Notes under the pieces: generated by a model
Seen by the model: only the letters and a program-made list of their open reading frames with translations
Database searches by the model: none
What the model was told of the DNA's origin: nothing
In this document: positions 44,132-52,781 of the stretch, piece after piece
Layout of the letters: each line of letters opens with the position of its first letter
Position numbering within the stretch: position 1 is the first letter of the stretch
Source: Thioclava atlantica
GTDB taxonomy: Bacteria; Pseudomonadota; Alphaproteobacteria; Rhodobacterales; Rhodobacteraceae
Assembly (NCBI RefSeq): GCF_000737065.1
Contig: NZ_AQRC01000006.1
Location: 171,162 to 235,161 of the forward strand
Length of the DNA: 64,000 nt
Reading direction: 5' to 3'
Translations under genes and position numbers: made by a program

Positions 44132-44161
44132 CGGGCCGCTCCTTCGGGGGCGGCCCGTTTT
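44132..44161 (+). terminator. Intrinsic terminator of the DUF1328 gene
   Basis: Stem CGGGCCGC/GCGGCCCG (44132-44139 with 44150-44157) followed by TTTT; it also abuts the stop codon of the convergent ABC permease. Confidence 0.75.
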
Positions 44162-45297
44162 CAATCCAGGGTGCGCCGGAAGCGGCTCAGCGCGAGAAGC
44201 GCGAAGATCAGCACGAAGACCGCCATCATCCAGAGCGGCCCCGCCACATCGGCCGGTCCCGCCCCCTTCAGCATCACGCCGCGGATCATCCGCAGGAAAT
44301 GCGTCAGCGGCAGCGTCTCGCCGAGATATTGCGCCCAGCCCGGCATCCCGCGGAAGGGAAACATGAACCCCGAGAGCAGGATCGAGGGCAGGAAGTAGAA
44401 TATCGTCACCTGCATCGCCTGCATCTGCGTGCGCACGACGCTGGAGATCAGGTAACCGAGGATGACGAGCGACATCACGAAGAGCAGGATCCCGGCGAAG
44501 AGCAGCCAGATGCTGCCCACGAAGGGGACGTGAAAGATCACCCGCGCGGCGCCCAGCACGACCAGAACCTGCACCGCGCCGACGCCGAAATAGGGCAGCA
44601 CCTTGGCCAGCATGATCTCGAGCGGCGAGACCGGCATCGAAAGCAGGTTCTCCATCGTGCCGCGTTCGGTCTCGCGCGTGAGCGCCATCGCGGTCATCAT
44701 CACCATCGTCATCTGCAAGATCACCCCAAGGAGCCCCGGCACGATATTGAACTGCGTCAGGCCTTCGGGGTTGTAGCGCTTGTGCACGACCACCTGAAGC
44801 TCGCGCGCGGCGCGGGCCTTGGCGTCCCATTCCTGCCCGGTGGCGCGCAGGACCGCGTCCGAGGCGACCGCTCCGAGCGTCGAGATCGCGCCCGAGGCCG
44901 CGGCCGGGTCGGTCGCGTCGGCCTCGATCAGGATCTGCGGATGATCGCCGCGCTCGATGCGCTCGCCCAGATCGGAGGGCACGGTGACGACGAAAACCAC
45001 CTTGCCCGAGGCGATCAGCCGGGCCGCCTCGCCGGGCGTCGCATCGGGATAGGTGAAATCGTAATAGCCCGTCATCTCGAGCGCGGTGACCATCGCGCGG
45101 GTATATTTGTCCTGATCGGCGGCGACGAGGGCGGCGGGCAGGTGTTTCGGATCGCTGTTGATCGCGAAGCCGAAGAGCAGCAGTTGCATCAGCGGCACGC
45201 CGAGCATCATCGCGAAGGTGAGCCGGTCGCGGCGCATCTGGATCGCTTCCTTGCGGATCAGGGTCAGCAGCCGGCCGAGGGAGAAGATGCGTCTCAT
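44161..45297 (-). CDS. ABC-2 type export permease (YbhR/YhhJ-like)
   Basis: A 378-residue permease. One membrane helix near residue 30 (FAMMLGVPLMQLLLFGFAIN), a large periplasmic domain (about 45-180) and five C-terminal helices including SIWLLFAGILLFVMSLVILGYL and IFYFLPSILLSGFMFPFRGMPGW; the family block RETERGTMENLLSMPVSPLEIMLAK is present. With the ATPase and HlyD-type lipoprotein upstream it forms an efflux system like E. coli YbhGFSR, but with one permease gene instead of two. It is coupled to the ATPase gene (ATGA). Confidence 0.9.
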   Translation of the reverse strand: MRRIFSLGRLLTLIRKEAIQMRRDRLTFAMMLGVPLMQLLLFGFAINSDPKHLPAALVAADQDKYTRAMVTALEMTGYYDFTYPDATPGEAARLIASGKVVFVVTVPSDLGERIERGDHPQILIEADATDPAAASGAISTLGAVASDAVLRATGQEWDAKARAARELQVVVHKRYNPEGLTQFNIVPGLLGVILQMTMVMMTAMALTRETERGTMENLLSMPVSPLEIMLAKVLPYFGVGAVQVLVVLGAARVIFHVPFVGSIWLLFAGILLFVMSLVILGYLISSVVRTQMQAMQVTIFYFLPSILLSGFMFPFRGMPGWAQYLGETLPLTHFLRMIRGVMLKGAGPADVAGPLWMMAVFVLIFALLALSRFRRTLD

Positions 45298-46214
45298 TCC
45301 ATGTTGTCCTGCGCTTCGCCCATGAGCTGGATGAACACGTCCTCGAGGCTCGTCTCGGCCGGGCAGGCCTCGCTGCCGGTGGCGTGGGCGGCCTCGGTGA
45401 CGGAGGCCTCCAGTTCGACCCTGTTCCGGCCGATCACGTGCAGATCGACGCCATAGGGCGCGACCTGATCGACGCCCGGTTTGCCGCGCAGGAGGCGCTG
45501 CGCCTCGGCGAGGCGGGGCCCCTTGAGCACGAAGGTCGAAAGCCCCGCATCGCGCACCACCTCGGGCACGGTGCCGCGGGTGATCAGCTTGCCATAGGCG
45601 ATGTAGTTGATCCGGTGGCAGCGCTCGGCCTCGTCCATGTAATGGGTCGAGACGAGCACGGTGAGCCCGTCGGCCGCGCGCTGGTGGATCTCGTCCCAGA
45701 ACTCGCGGCGGGCCTTGGGATCGACCCCGGCGGTCGGCTCGTCGAGCATCAGGAGCTGGGGGCGGTGCATGATGCAGGCGGCGAGCGCGAGGCGCTGTTT
45801 CCAGCCGCCCGAGAGCGAGCCTGCGAGCTGGCGCCGCCGCGAGGTCAGCCCCAGATCGGCCAGCGTGTCGCGCACCGCCTTGCGGCCGAGCCCGTAGATG
45901 CCCGCGACGAAGGCCAGGTTCTCCTCGATGCTCAGATCCTCGTAGAAACTGAAGCGCTGGGTCATGTAGCCGACCTCGCGCTTGATCGCGGGGCCTTCGT
46001 GGCGGATGTCGTGGCCGAGCACGCGGCCCTCGCCGTCATCGACGCGCAGCAAGCCGCACATCATCCGGATCGTCGTCGTCTTGCCCGAGCCGTTCGGGCC
46101 GAGAAAGCCCGCGATCTCGCCGCGCTTCACCTCGAGCGAGACGTGATCGACCACCATCTTGTCGCCGAAGCTCTTGGTGAGGTTGGTGACCTCGATCGCG
46201 TTTTCCTCAGCCAT
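45294..46214 (-). CDS. ABC exporter ATP-binding protein (YbhF-like, single domain)
   Basis: A 306-residue ATPase. Walker A GFLGPNGSGKTTTIRMM is at about residues 34-50, the signature LSGGWKQRLALAACIMHRPQLLMLDEPTAGVD includes Walker B, followed by the H-loop STHYMDEAERC. The GW in LSGGWKQ instead of LSGGQ is common in this drug-export group. E. coli YbhF has two such domains, this one has one, so it presumably works as a homodimer. It overlaps the HlyD-type gene by 8 bases and the permease by 4. Confidence 0.93.
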   Translation of the reverse strand: MAEENAIEVTNLTKSFGDKMVVDHVSLEVKRGEIAGFLGPNGSGKTTTIRMMCGLLRVDDGEGRVLGHDIRHEGPAIKREVGYMTQRFSFYEDLSIEENLAFVAGIYGLGRKAVRDTLADLGLTSRRRQLAGSLSGGWKQRLALAACIMHRPQLLMLDEPTAGVDPKARREFWDEIHQRAADGLTVLVSTHYMDEAERCHRINYIAYGKLITRGTVPEVVRDAGLSTFVLKGPRLAEAQRLLRGKPGVDQVAPYGVDLHVIGRNRVELEASVTEAAHATGSEACPAETSLEDVFIQLMGEAQDNME

Positions 46215-47154
46215 CGTTGCCCGCCCGGCTCACGTCCACGATCTGCCCCGGCTTGAGCGATCCGGCGCGGTCGGGGCGGGCTTCGACGAGATAGACGAGC
46301 TTTTGCCGGTTCTGCAGCGAATAGATCACCGGCGGGGTGAATTCGGGCCCGTCGGCGATATAGGTGACGGTCGCGGTCAACCCGTCGCCGCAGCCGTCGC
46401 AATTCACCGCGAGCTTGTCGCCGATCTCGAGGCTGGAAAGGCTCTGTTCCGGCAGGAACAGGCTCAGTTTCACCGCATCGTCGGGCAGGATCGAGAGCAC
46501 GGGCGCGGACGGCGAGGCGATCTCGCCGGCACGGTGGATGACGTTCGAGACGATCCCGTCCGCGGGGGCATGCAGGTCGCGTTTCTCGAGGACCCAGCGG
46601 GCCTTTTCGAGATCGGCCTCGCCCGAGCGTACCGTGGCCTGCGCGGCGGCGATCTGCTGGGGGCGGGCGGGGAGTTTCGCGACGTCGAGATTGGCTTTCG
46701 CTTCCGCCACCCGCGCCTGCGCGACCTCGAGGGCGGTGCGCGCGTCGTCGAGCTGGGTCGGGGTCGCGGCCCCGCGCTCGACCAGTTTTGCGGTGCGTTC
46801 CACCGCGCGCTGCGCTTCGTCGGCCTGCGCGCGGGCGGAGGCGAGCGTCGCCTCGATCACCGCGATTTCTTCCGGGCGCTTGCCTTCACGCAGGTTCGCC
46901 AACTCGCTCTGGGCCCGGGCTACGGCCGCCTCGGCCTGGGCCACGGCGATCTTCGCGTCTCTCTTCTCGAGTGTCGCGACGATCTCGCCGGCGGTGACAC
47001 GATCGCCACGTTTCACGCCGAGCGTCTCGATCTGGGCGGTGGTGACGGGCGAGATCAGGACGTAGTCCCCCTCGACATAACCCGTGGCGAGCGGGGCGGG
47101 TGCGGCGCAGGCGGCGAGCAGTCCGGAGAGGATCGGGATCGCGCACAGGATCAT
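46207..47154 (-). CDS. HlyD-family periplasmic adaptor, probable lipoprotein (YbhG-like)
   Basis: A 315-residue membrane-fusion protein. The N-terminus MILCAIPILSGLLAACAAP holds a lipobox (LAAC), which is unusual for YbhG and suggests lipid anchoring. After the first lipoyl half (YVLISPVTTAQIETLGVKRGDRV) comes a long coiled coil (about residues 60-180, rich in Ala/Glu/Arg), the second lipoyl half (DLHAPADGIVSNVIHRAGEI) and a barrel domain. It links the ABC exporter to an outer-membrane channel. Start ATGA-overlaps the TetR stop. A copy of the dispersed motif lies within it. Confidence 0.88.
   Translation of the reverse strand: MILCAIPILSGLLAACAAPAPLATGYVEGDYVLISPVTTAQIETLGVKRGDRVTAGEIVATLEKRDAKIAVAQAEAAVARAQSELANLREGKRPEEIAVIEATLASARAQADEAQRAVERTAKLVERGAATPTQLDDARTALEVAQARVAEAKANLDVAKLPARPQQIAAAQATVRSGEADLEKARWVLEKRDLHAPADGIVSNVIHRAGEIASPSAPVLSILPDDAVKLSLFLPEQSLSSLEIGDKLAVNCDGCGDGLTATVTYIADGPEFTPPVIYSLQNRQKLVYLVEARPDRAGSLKPGQIVDVSRAGNDG
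46435..46452 (-). repeat. Dispersed near-palindromic motif, copy 10
   Basis: Minus-strand CCGGAACAGAGCCTTTCC inside the HlyD-type gene; it is the only clear copy outside 10.5-24.5 kb. A related GGAACAGGCTCAGTTTC follows on the plus strand at 46456. Confidence 0.4.
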
Positions 47155-47804
47155 GGGACAGCCCTCCGGGCCTGGGCGAGCATCGCATCGAGGTTGCCCG
47201 CAAGTGTCTGGTAGATTTCCTCGGCCTCTCGCGGACCGAGCTCGGTCCAGCCCATGCGCCGCGAGACGATATCGGCGCCGAGGCGAAAATAGAGAAGCTG
47301 GCCGAACACGGAGAAGACGCGCAGCTTCGTCGCGCCGTCCTCTGCCGGTTCCCCGGTGGCGATCGACCAGAGGCGGCAGAGGCGTTGATGCATATGCGCC
47401 AGGAACGTGTCGTAGAAAGCGGCGCTGATCTCGGTGTTCTCGGTGATTTCCCGCACCATGAAATTCACCATCGGCCGCGATTTCGCGTCGGCGAGGACGC
47501 GCAGGACCATCGCGCGCAGGATCGCTTTCATCGCCTCTCTCGCGGCGTCGGGGGAGAGCGCGTCGGGATCGGGAAGCGTCCCGATCGCCGCGCGCAGCCG
47601 GCGCACGAATTCCTCGGCGCAGGCGCGCCGCAACGCCTCCTTGCCGCCGAAATGATAGGAGATCGAGGCGACATTGGTGCCCGCCCGCTCGGCCAGTTCG
47701 CGCGTCGAGGTGGCCGCGAAGCCCTTGGTGCCGAACAGCGCCATGCCGGCATCGATGAGCGCCAGCGCAGTGCCTTCGGGGGCGGGGGGATCCTGAGTCG
47801 TCAT
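47151..47804 (-). CDS. TetR family regulator of the ABC efflux operon (CecR/YbiH-like)
   Basis: A 217-residue repressor. The N-terminal helix-turn-helix is LIDAGMALFGTKGFAATSTRELAERAGTNVASISYHFGGKEALRR (about 16-60), the rest is a helical ligand domain. Gene order TetR-HlyD-ATPase-permease mirrors E. coli cecR(ybiH)-ybhG-ybhF-ybhS-ybhR. The ATG at 47804 has no ribosome-binding site and lies only about 8 bases from the predicted -10 box, so the mRNA may be leaderless. A 20-bp palindrome in its promoter spacer is a likely own operator. Confidence 0.9.
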   Translation of the reverse strand: MTTQDPPAPEGTALALIDAGMALFGTKGFAATSTRELAERAGTNVASISYHFGGKEALRRACAEEFVRRLRAAIGTLPDPDALSPDAAREAMKAILRAMVLRVLADAKSRPMVNFMVREITENTEISAAFYDTFLAHMHQRLCRLWSIATGEPAEDGATKLRVFSVFGQLLYFRLGADIVSRRMGWTELGPREAEEIYQTLAGNLDAMLAQARRAVP

Positions 47805-47811
47805 GCAAAAA

Positions 47812-47840
47812 ATATTCAAACAAACGTTTGATTGAGTCAA
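47812..47840 (-). promoter_or_regulatory. Promoter of the TetR-efflux operon with operator in the spacer
   Basis: Minus strand TTGACT (47840-47835), 17 bases, GAATAT (47817-47812). The spacer is covered by the palindrome TCAANCAAACGTTTGNTTGA (47816-47835), with one unpaired position per arm, so a bound TetR dimer would block RNA polymerase. Confidence 0.7.
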
Positions 47841-47922
47841 GGCCCCGCGCGCTGAACTTCGCCTTGCAAAGACGGCGGGCTTGGCGGAAGACTTGAAAGG
47901 ATTGGAAAAAGGCGAGGTTGGC

Positions 47923-48858
47923 GTGAGCGAAGCGGGCGACGCGACAGGGGACACGGGCGAGAACGACGATCCCATAGATCTGCGGATCATGGCCGTCTTC
48001 CCCGAACTGACCCCGAGCGAGAAACGGCTCGCCGAGGTCGTTCTGGAGGCGCAATCCTCGCTCTCGAGCTACACCGCCTCGGAACTGGCGGAACGGGCGG
48101 GGATCTCTTCGGCCACCGCCGCGCGGTTCTTCAAGCGGCTCGGTTACCGCAATTACAACGAGGCGCGGCTTCGCTCGCGCCGGACCCGGAGCTGGGGCTC
48201 TCCCCTGAGCGAGCTGAGCGGGGAGGGGGGCGCGGTCGCGGCCACCGGCAAGCTCGCCGATCACTTCGCGCAGGATGTCGAGAACTTCAATCGCAGCGCC
48301 GAGGTCCTGAGCGAGGCGGCGCTGGCCGAAGCGGTGAGACTACTCGCGCGGGCGGACCGGATCTGGGTTCTGGGCTATCGCAATTCGCGCGCGGTGGCGC
48401 TTTATGCGCGCGCGCTGCTGCTCAATCTCAAGCCCGAGGTGCAGCTTCTGCCGCATGAGGGCGTGTCGCTGGGCGAGGACGTGGCGGGGTTCGCGCCCGG
48501 AGATGTGCTCCTCGCGATCGGGTTGCGGCGGCGGCCGCGGGTTCTGGGGGAGGTTCTGGCGGTCGCGGCGGAGGTCGGCGTGCCCTCGATCCTGATCGGC
48601 GACCCGACGGTGGCGCAGACCGCGCGCCCGGCGAGCCTCGTGCTGCGCTGTCACAATCGCGGCCACGGGATCTTCGACAGCACCGTCGTGGCGATGAGCC
48701 TGGTGAACTACCTGTGCTCGAATCTGGTCGAGGCATTGGGGCCCGAAGTGCGCGAGCGCCTGGCCCGGATCGAGGATCTTCACACCCGATTCGACGATCT
48801 CGGACCGCCGCCCGAGGGAATCGAAGCGCTCGCGAATTCCGCAAAGTCCCGGAAATAA
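47923..48858 (+). CDS. MurR/RpiR family transcriptional regulator
   Basis: A 311-residue regulator with an N-terminal helix-turn-helix of the RpiR type (PELTPSEKRLAEVVLEAQSS ... SELAERAGISSATAARFFKRLGY) and a C-terminal SIS sugar-phosphate-type effector domain (ADRIWVLGYRNSRAVALYAR ... FAPGDVLLAIGLRRRPRVLGE). The start is GTG at 47923, with AGGCGAGG upstream; the open frame begins earlier at a TTG. It precedes the importer/amidohydrolase operon on the same strand and is its probable regulator; paired TGAAA/TTTCA sites lie between the two. Confidence 0.9.
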   Translation: MSEAGDATGDTGENDDPIDLRIMAVFPELTPSEKRLAEVVLEAQSSLSSYTASELAERAGISSATAARFFKRLGYRNYNEARLRSRRTRSWGSPLSELSGEGGAVAATGKLADHFAQDVENFNRSAEVLSEAALAEAVRLLARADRIWVLGYRNSRAVALYARALLLNLKPEVQLLPHEGVSLGEDVAGFAPGDVLLAIGLRRRPRVLGEVLAVAAEVGVPSILIGDPTVAQTARPASLVLRCHNRGHGIFDSTVVAMSLVNYLCSNLVEALGPEVRERLARIEDLHTRFDDLGPPPEGIEALANSAKSRK

Positions 48859-48884
48859 CGCCGGAAAAATGGGCATTTCAGGAG

Positions 48885-48930
48885 TGAAAGAAAAATTTCA
48901 TTGATTAGAGTTTCGTGAAAGGTATCTTTC
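48885..48930 (+). promoter_or_regulatory. Promoter of the importer-amidohydrolase operon with two palindromic operators
   Basis: TGAAA-N6-TTTCA (48885-48900) and GAAAG-N4-CTTTC (48917-48930) have centres 31 bases apart, three helical turns. A candidate promoter TTGATT (48901-48906), 16 bases, TATCTT (48923-48928) has its -35 just after the first and its -10 inside the second site. RpiR-type binding is inferred. Confidence 0.5.
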
Positions 48931-48975
48931 CCGTGAGGGTGGTGTGCGCCATCTCATGCAGCGAAAGGAAATGCC

Positions 48976-50043
48976 ATGGATCGCCGACTCTTCCTGAAAT
49001 CTGCGCTCGCGGGCACCGCTCTGGGCGCTTTCGGCCCGGCCGGGCGGGCACTGGCCGCGACGGATCTTCTCTGGATGACCTGGGAGAACCTCGCCAAGGA
49101 CGACTACCTTCAGCCCTTCCTCGACGGGTCCGACGTCGCACTGACCAAGACCTTCATCGGCACCGATGACGAGCAATTCGCGAAACTGCGCGCGGGCGGG
49201 GCCTCTTCGGTCGACCTGATCACGCCCGGTCTCGACAAGGTCTCCTATTACACCGCCTCGGACCTGCTTCAGCCGATCGACTTCGAGAAGGTGCCGAACG
49301 CCAATCTCCTCTACGACACGTTCAAGAAGACCGGCCTCGGCAAGGTGGACGGCCAGACCTACGGCATTCCCTTCTACTGGGGCATCAACCCGATCGTCTA
49401 TCGCGCCGACCTGATGGACGAGGAGCCCGACTGGTCGGTCTTCTTCGAGGGCGACAAGTACAACGGCAAGCTCGCGATGCGCGACTATGCGCTCGAAGGG
49501 ATCATGATCGCCGCGATGTATCTCGGGATCCCCCGCGACGAGATGTTCCAGATGGACGACAAGCAGCTCGCCGAGGTCAAGAAGGTCCTGATGATCCAGA
49601 AGAGCAAGCTGCGCACCTACTGGAACTCGATCGGGGATCTGACCAACCTGTTCGCGACCGGCGAGGTGGTCTGCGCCTTCTCCTGGGTGCCGCCCTATTA
49701 CGACCTGAAGGAAAAGGGTCTCGACATGGGCATGGCCAAGCCCAAGCAGGGCGTGATCGGCTGGTGCGACACGATCGCGGTGCCCAAGGGCGTCGAGGGC
49801 GCGCGCCGCGACGCGGTGTTCGAACTGGTGAACTACCTGCTGGGCCCGACCTACGGCAAGAAGCTGGCCTATGGCGGCCCCTATGCGCAATCGACCTCGG
49901 CCGCGCGCGACGAGATCGACGCCGAGCAGCAGGAAAAGATCTTCATCAAGGATCTCTCGGTGATGGACAGCTTCGTCTGGAAGGAAAACCCGCCGCGCTA
50001 CAACGACTGGGTCGCGCTGTGGAACGAAGTGAAGGCCAGCTGA
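48976..50043 (+). CDS. ABC importer substrate-binding protein, polyamine (PotD/PotF) type
   Basis: A 355-residue periplasmic binding protein. The N-terminus MDRRLFLKSALAGTALGAFG has a twin-arginine (RRLFLK) motif, so it is probably exported by Tat, with cleavage near GRALAA. The mature protein opens with LLWMTWENLAKDDYLQPFLDG and has the fold pattern of spermidine/putrescine binders (VDLITPGLDKVSYY, YGIPFYWGINPIVYRADLMD). The polyamine-binding Asp/Glu were not checked, so the ligand could be another cationic or ureido amino acid. First gene of an operon with ATPase, two permeases and amidohydrolases. Confidence 0.88.
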   Translation: MDRRLFLKSALAGTALGAFGPAGRALAATDLLWMTWENLAKDDYLQPFLDGSDVALTKTFIGTDDEQFAKLRAGGASSVDLITPGLDKVSYYTASDLLQPIDFEKVPNANLLYDTFKKTGLGKVDGQTYGIPFYWGINPIVYRADLMDEEPDWSVFFEGDKYNGKLAMRDYALEGIMIAAMYLGIPRDEMFQMDDKQLAEVKKVLMIQKSKLRTYWNSIGDLTNLFATGEVVCAFSWVPPYYDLKEKGLDMGMAKPKQGVIGWCDTIAVPKGVEGARRDAVFELVNYLLGPTYGKKLAYGGPYAQSTSAARDEIDAEQQEKIFIKDLSVMDSFVWKENPPRYNDWVALWNEVKAS

Positions 50044-50045
50044 TC

Positions 50046-51155
50046 ATGACAGAGGCAGGTTCGGGGCCGACAGGTGGGCAGGGGCGGCCGATGCCGCTCC
50101 TGCGCGCCCGCGCCCTGTGCAAGACTTACGGCACGGTGCAGGCGGTGCGGGGCGTGAATTTCCGGCTCGACGAGAATTCCTATGTCACGCTGCTCGGGCC
50201 CTCGGGCTGCGGAAAGACCTCGATCCTGCGGATGATCGGCGGGTTCGAGGAGGTCAGCTCCGGCCTGCTCGAACTGGACGGGGCGAAGCTCAACGATGTG
50301 GCGGCCAGCGCACGCCCGGTGAACACGGTGTTCCAGAGCTACGCGCTTTTCCCGCATCTGAGCGTGCTGGAAAATGTGGGCTTCGGTCTGCGTTACAAGG
50401 GGGTGGGCAGGGCTGCGATCCGCGAGAAGGCGCGCGCGGCGCTCGAGACCGTGCAGATGGGCGCGATGGCCGATCGCCGTCCGCGCCAGTTGTCGGGCGG
50501 GCAGCAGCAGCGCGTGGCGCTGGCCCGTGCGATCGTCAACGAACCGCGGCTTTTGTTGCTCGACGAGCCGCTTTCCGCGCTCGACCGGCGGATGCGCAAG
50601 GACATGCAGATCGAGCTGAAGGACCTGCAGCGCCGGCTGAAGATGACCTTCCTGCATGTCACCCACGATCAGGAGGAAGCCTTCGCGCTGTCGGACCGGA
50701 TCGTCGTGATGCGCGACGGGATCATCGAACAGCAGGGTGCGCCGGATGCGATCTATCGCCGGCCCGAGACCGCCTATGTCGCCGATTTCATCGGGGGTGC
50801 GGCCTGCGTGCCGGGCAGGATCGCGTCGCAGGCGGCGGAGGGATACCGGATCGAGACCGCGCTCGGTCAATTCGCGGCGCCCGGCGTTGCGGGGCTGCGA
50901 CCCGGGGCCGAGGCCGTGCTGTGTCTGCGCCCCGAACAGCTGCGCATCGACCCCGAGGGACCGATCGCGGCGCGCGTCACCCATGTCGTCTATCGCGGCG
51001 CGGAATGGCTGGTGGAGCTGGAGGCCGCAGGCGTGGCGCTGGCGCTCACCACCGCGCATGACGCGATCCCCGAGATCGGGGCCGATCTGCGCCTGGGGTT
51101 CGATCCGGCGCAGGTCTGGATCGCGCGGGCCGAAACCGGGGAGGCAGCGCAATGA
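50046..51155 (+). CDS. ABC importer ATP-binding protein (PotA type)
   Basis: A 369-residue ATPase. Walker A LLGPSGCGKTSILRMI, Q-loop VFQSYALFPHLSV, signature QLSGGQQQRVALARAIV, Walker B LLLLDEPLSALD and H-loop THDQEEAF are complete. The C-terminal TOBE-like domain (from about residue 255) is typical of Pot/Fbp/Mal-type importers. The ATG at 50046 follows the binding-protein stop by two bases. It energises uptake of the operon's substrate. Confidence 0.95.
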   Translation: MTEAGSGPTGGQGRPMPLLRARALCKTYGTVQAVRGVNFRLDENSYVTLLGPSGCGKTSILRMIGGFEEVSSGLLELDGAKLNDVAASARPVNTVFQSYALFPHLSVLENVGFGLRYKGVGRAAIREKARAALETVQMGAMADRRPRQLSGGQQQRVALARAIVNEPRLLLLDEPLSALDRRMRKDMQIELKDLQRRLKMTFLHVTHDQEEAFALSDRIVVMRDGIIEQQGAPDAIYRRPETAYVADFIGGAACVPGRIASQAAEGYRIETALGQFAAPGVAGLRPGAEAVLCLRPEQLRIDPEGPIAARVTHVVYRGAEWLVELEAAGVALALTTAHDAIPEIGADLRLGFDPAQVWIARAETGEAAQ

Positions 51156-52003
51156 GCGCGCGCGTGGGCACATATCTCGCGGCGCCGGTGATGGCCTTCC
51201 TGATCGCGCTCTGCGTGACGCCGCTCCTGATCCTCTTCGCCTACAGTTTCTTTCGCGTCGATTTCGTCGCGATCTCCTACGATCCCTCCTTCGCGAACTA
51301 TGCCAAGATCGCGGGCTCCGCGACCTATCGCGGGCTGATCCTGAAAGCCTTCGGGTCGGGCGCGCTGGTGGCCGCGATCACCGCCGTGATCGGCTATCCG
51401 GTCGCATGGTTCATCGCCAAGCGCGCGGGCGCGATGAAATCGGCGCTGCTGACGCTCCTGCTGGTGCCGCTCTATTCCGGCGACCTCGTGCGGGTCTTCG
51501 CCTGGCGGGTGCTGCTGGGGGCGGAAGGCGTCATCAACCGCTCGCTGATCTGGGCGGGGGTGACCGATGCGCCGATCCAGGGGCTCCTGTTCTCGCCGCT
51601 CGCGACCCATATCGCGCTGACCTACAACTACCTTCCCTTCATGGTGATCGGGCTCTGGCTCGCCTTCGAGAGCCTCGACGATGCGTGGCTGGAAGCCGCC
51701 GCCGATCTGGGCGCCAAGGGGCCGAGCCGATTTGCGCGCGTCGTGTTGCCGCTGACCAGCCCCGGTCTGATCGCGGGCGGGCTGATGGTCTTCGTGATGG
51801 TGGTGGGCGATTATCTGACGCCGCAACTTCTGGGCGGGGCGTCGGGGATCACCGTGATCTCGGCGATCAACGACCTCTTCGGCACGGCCTTCGACTGGCC
51901 GCTGGGCTCGGCCATCGCCTGGACGATGCTGGCGATCCTGATGGCCTTCTTCGCGCTCGGTGCGGTGCTGATCCGCCGCTCCAGCCTTGTCGGGGGGGCG
52001 TGA
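51152..52003 (+). CDS. ABC importer permease (PotB type)
   Basis: A 283-residue permease with six membrane helices (first: VMAFLIALCVTPLLILFAYSFF). The cytoplasmic EAA loop is LEAAADLGAKGPSRFARVVLPLTSPG (about residues 188-213), contacting the ATPase. The segment VPLYSGDLVRVFAWRVLLGAEGVIN resembles PotB/PotH. Start overlaps the ATPase stop by four bases (ATGA). Confidence 0.93.
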   Translation: MSARVGTYLAAPVMAFLIALCVTPLLILFAYSFFRVDFVAISYDPSFANYAKIAGSATYRGLILKAFGSGALVAAITAVIGYPVAWFIAKRAGAMKSALLTLLLVPLYSGDLVRVFAWRVLLGAEGVINRSLIWAGVTDAPIQGLLFSPLATHIALTYNYLPFMVIGLWLAFESLDDAWLEAAADLGAKGPSRFARVVLPLTSPGLIAGGLMVFVMVVGDYLTPQLLGGASGITVISAINDLFGTAFDWPLGSAIAWTMLAILMAFFALGAVLIRRSSLVGGA

Positions 52004-52004
52004 G

Positions 52005-52781
52005 ATGTCGCGCGCGGCCACATTCTGGGTCTGGGCGGTCTTCGCCTTCATGTATCTGCCGATCGCGATGATCGCGCTGTTCTCGCTCAACGATTCCAAG
52101 ATCATGTCGCTGCCGTTCTCGGGCTTCACGCTGCACTGGTATGCCGATGTTCTGGGTGACGGGCGGTTGGGCGGCGGGTTTCTGACGACGCTCTCGGTGG
52201 CCTTCCTGGTCGCGATCTGCGCGACCGTGCTGGGCGCGCTCGCGGCGCTGGCGCTGAGCTTCTACCCGATGCGCGGGCGCGGGATCTTCACCGTGCTGCT
52301 GCTCGCGCCCTTCCTGATCCCCAAGCTGATCCTCGCGGTGGCGCAGCTGATCCTGTTCAACGAGGCCGGACTGCCGCGCAGCCTGCTGACCGTGATCGGC
52401 GCGCAGACGGTGATCGTGCTGCCCTTCTCGACGCTGGTGATCGCCTCGGTGCTGATCCGCATCGACCGGGGATTGCTGGAAGCCGCCGCCGATCTGGGGG
52501 CCTCGGGGCTCTCGGCCTTCCGCCGCGTGGTGCTGCCGCTGATGGCGAACGGGCTTCTGGCCTCCTGGGTCGTGGCCTTTGTCCTGTCGTCGTCGGAATA
52601 CGTTCTGACCGCCTTCGTCTCGGGCCGTGCGCAACCGCTCTCGGTGCTCGTGGCCTCCGATTTCCGTTTCGCGCTGTCGCCCTCGCTCAACGCGCTCGCG
52701 GTGATGATCGTCTTCGGCAATATCGCCCTCGTGGCGCTGGCCGAGCTGATCCGCCGCCGCGCCGGACAGGCCAGGGGGTGA
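52005..52781 (+). CDS. ABC importer permease (PotC type)
   Basis: A 258-residue permease. The N-terminus FAFMYLPIAMIALFSLNDSKIMSLPFSGFTLHWYADVL is characteristic of PotC/PotI; the EAA loop is LEAAADLGASGLSAFRRVVLPLMANG. The ATG at 52005 lies one base after the PotB-type stop. It completes the importer. Its stop is overlapped by the diaminopropionate ammonia-lyase gene (GTGA), tying transport and catabolism in one transcript. Confidence 0.93.
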   Translation: MSRAATFWVWAVFAFMYLPIAMIALFSLNDSKIMSLPFSGFTLHWYADVLGDGRLGGGFLTTLSVAFLVAICATVLGALAALALSFYPMRGRGIFTVLLLAPFLIPKLILAVAQLILFNEAGLPRSLLTVIGAQTVIVLPFSTLVIASVLIRIDRGLLEAAADLGASGLSAFRRVVLPLMANGLLASWVVAFVLSSSEYVLTAFVSGRAQPLSVLVASDFRFALSPSLNALAVMIVFGNIALVALAELIRRRAGQARG

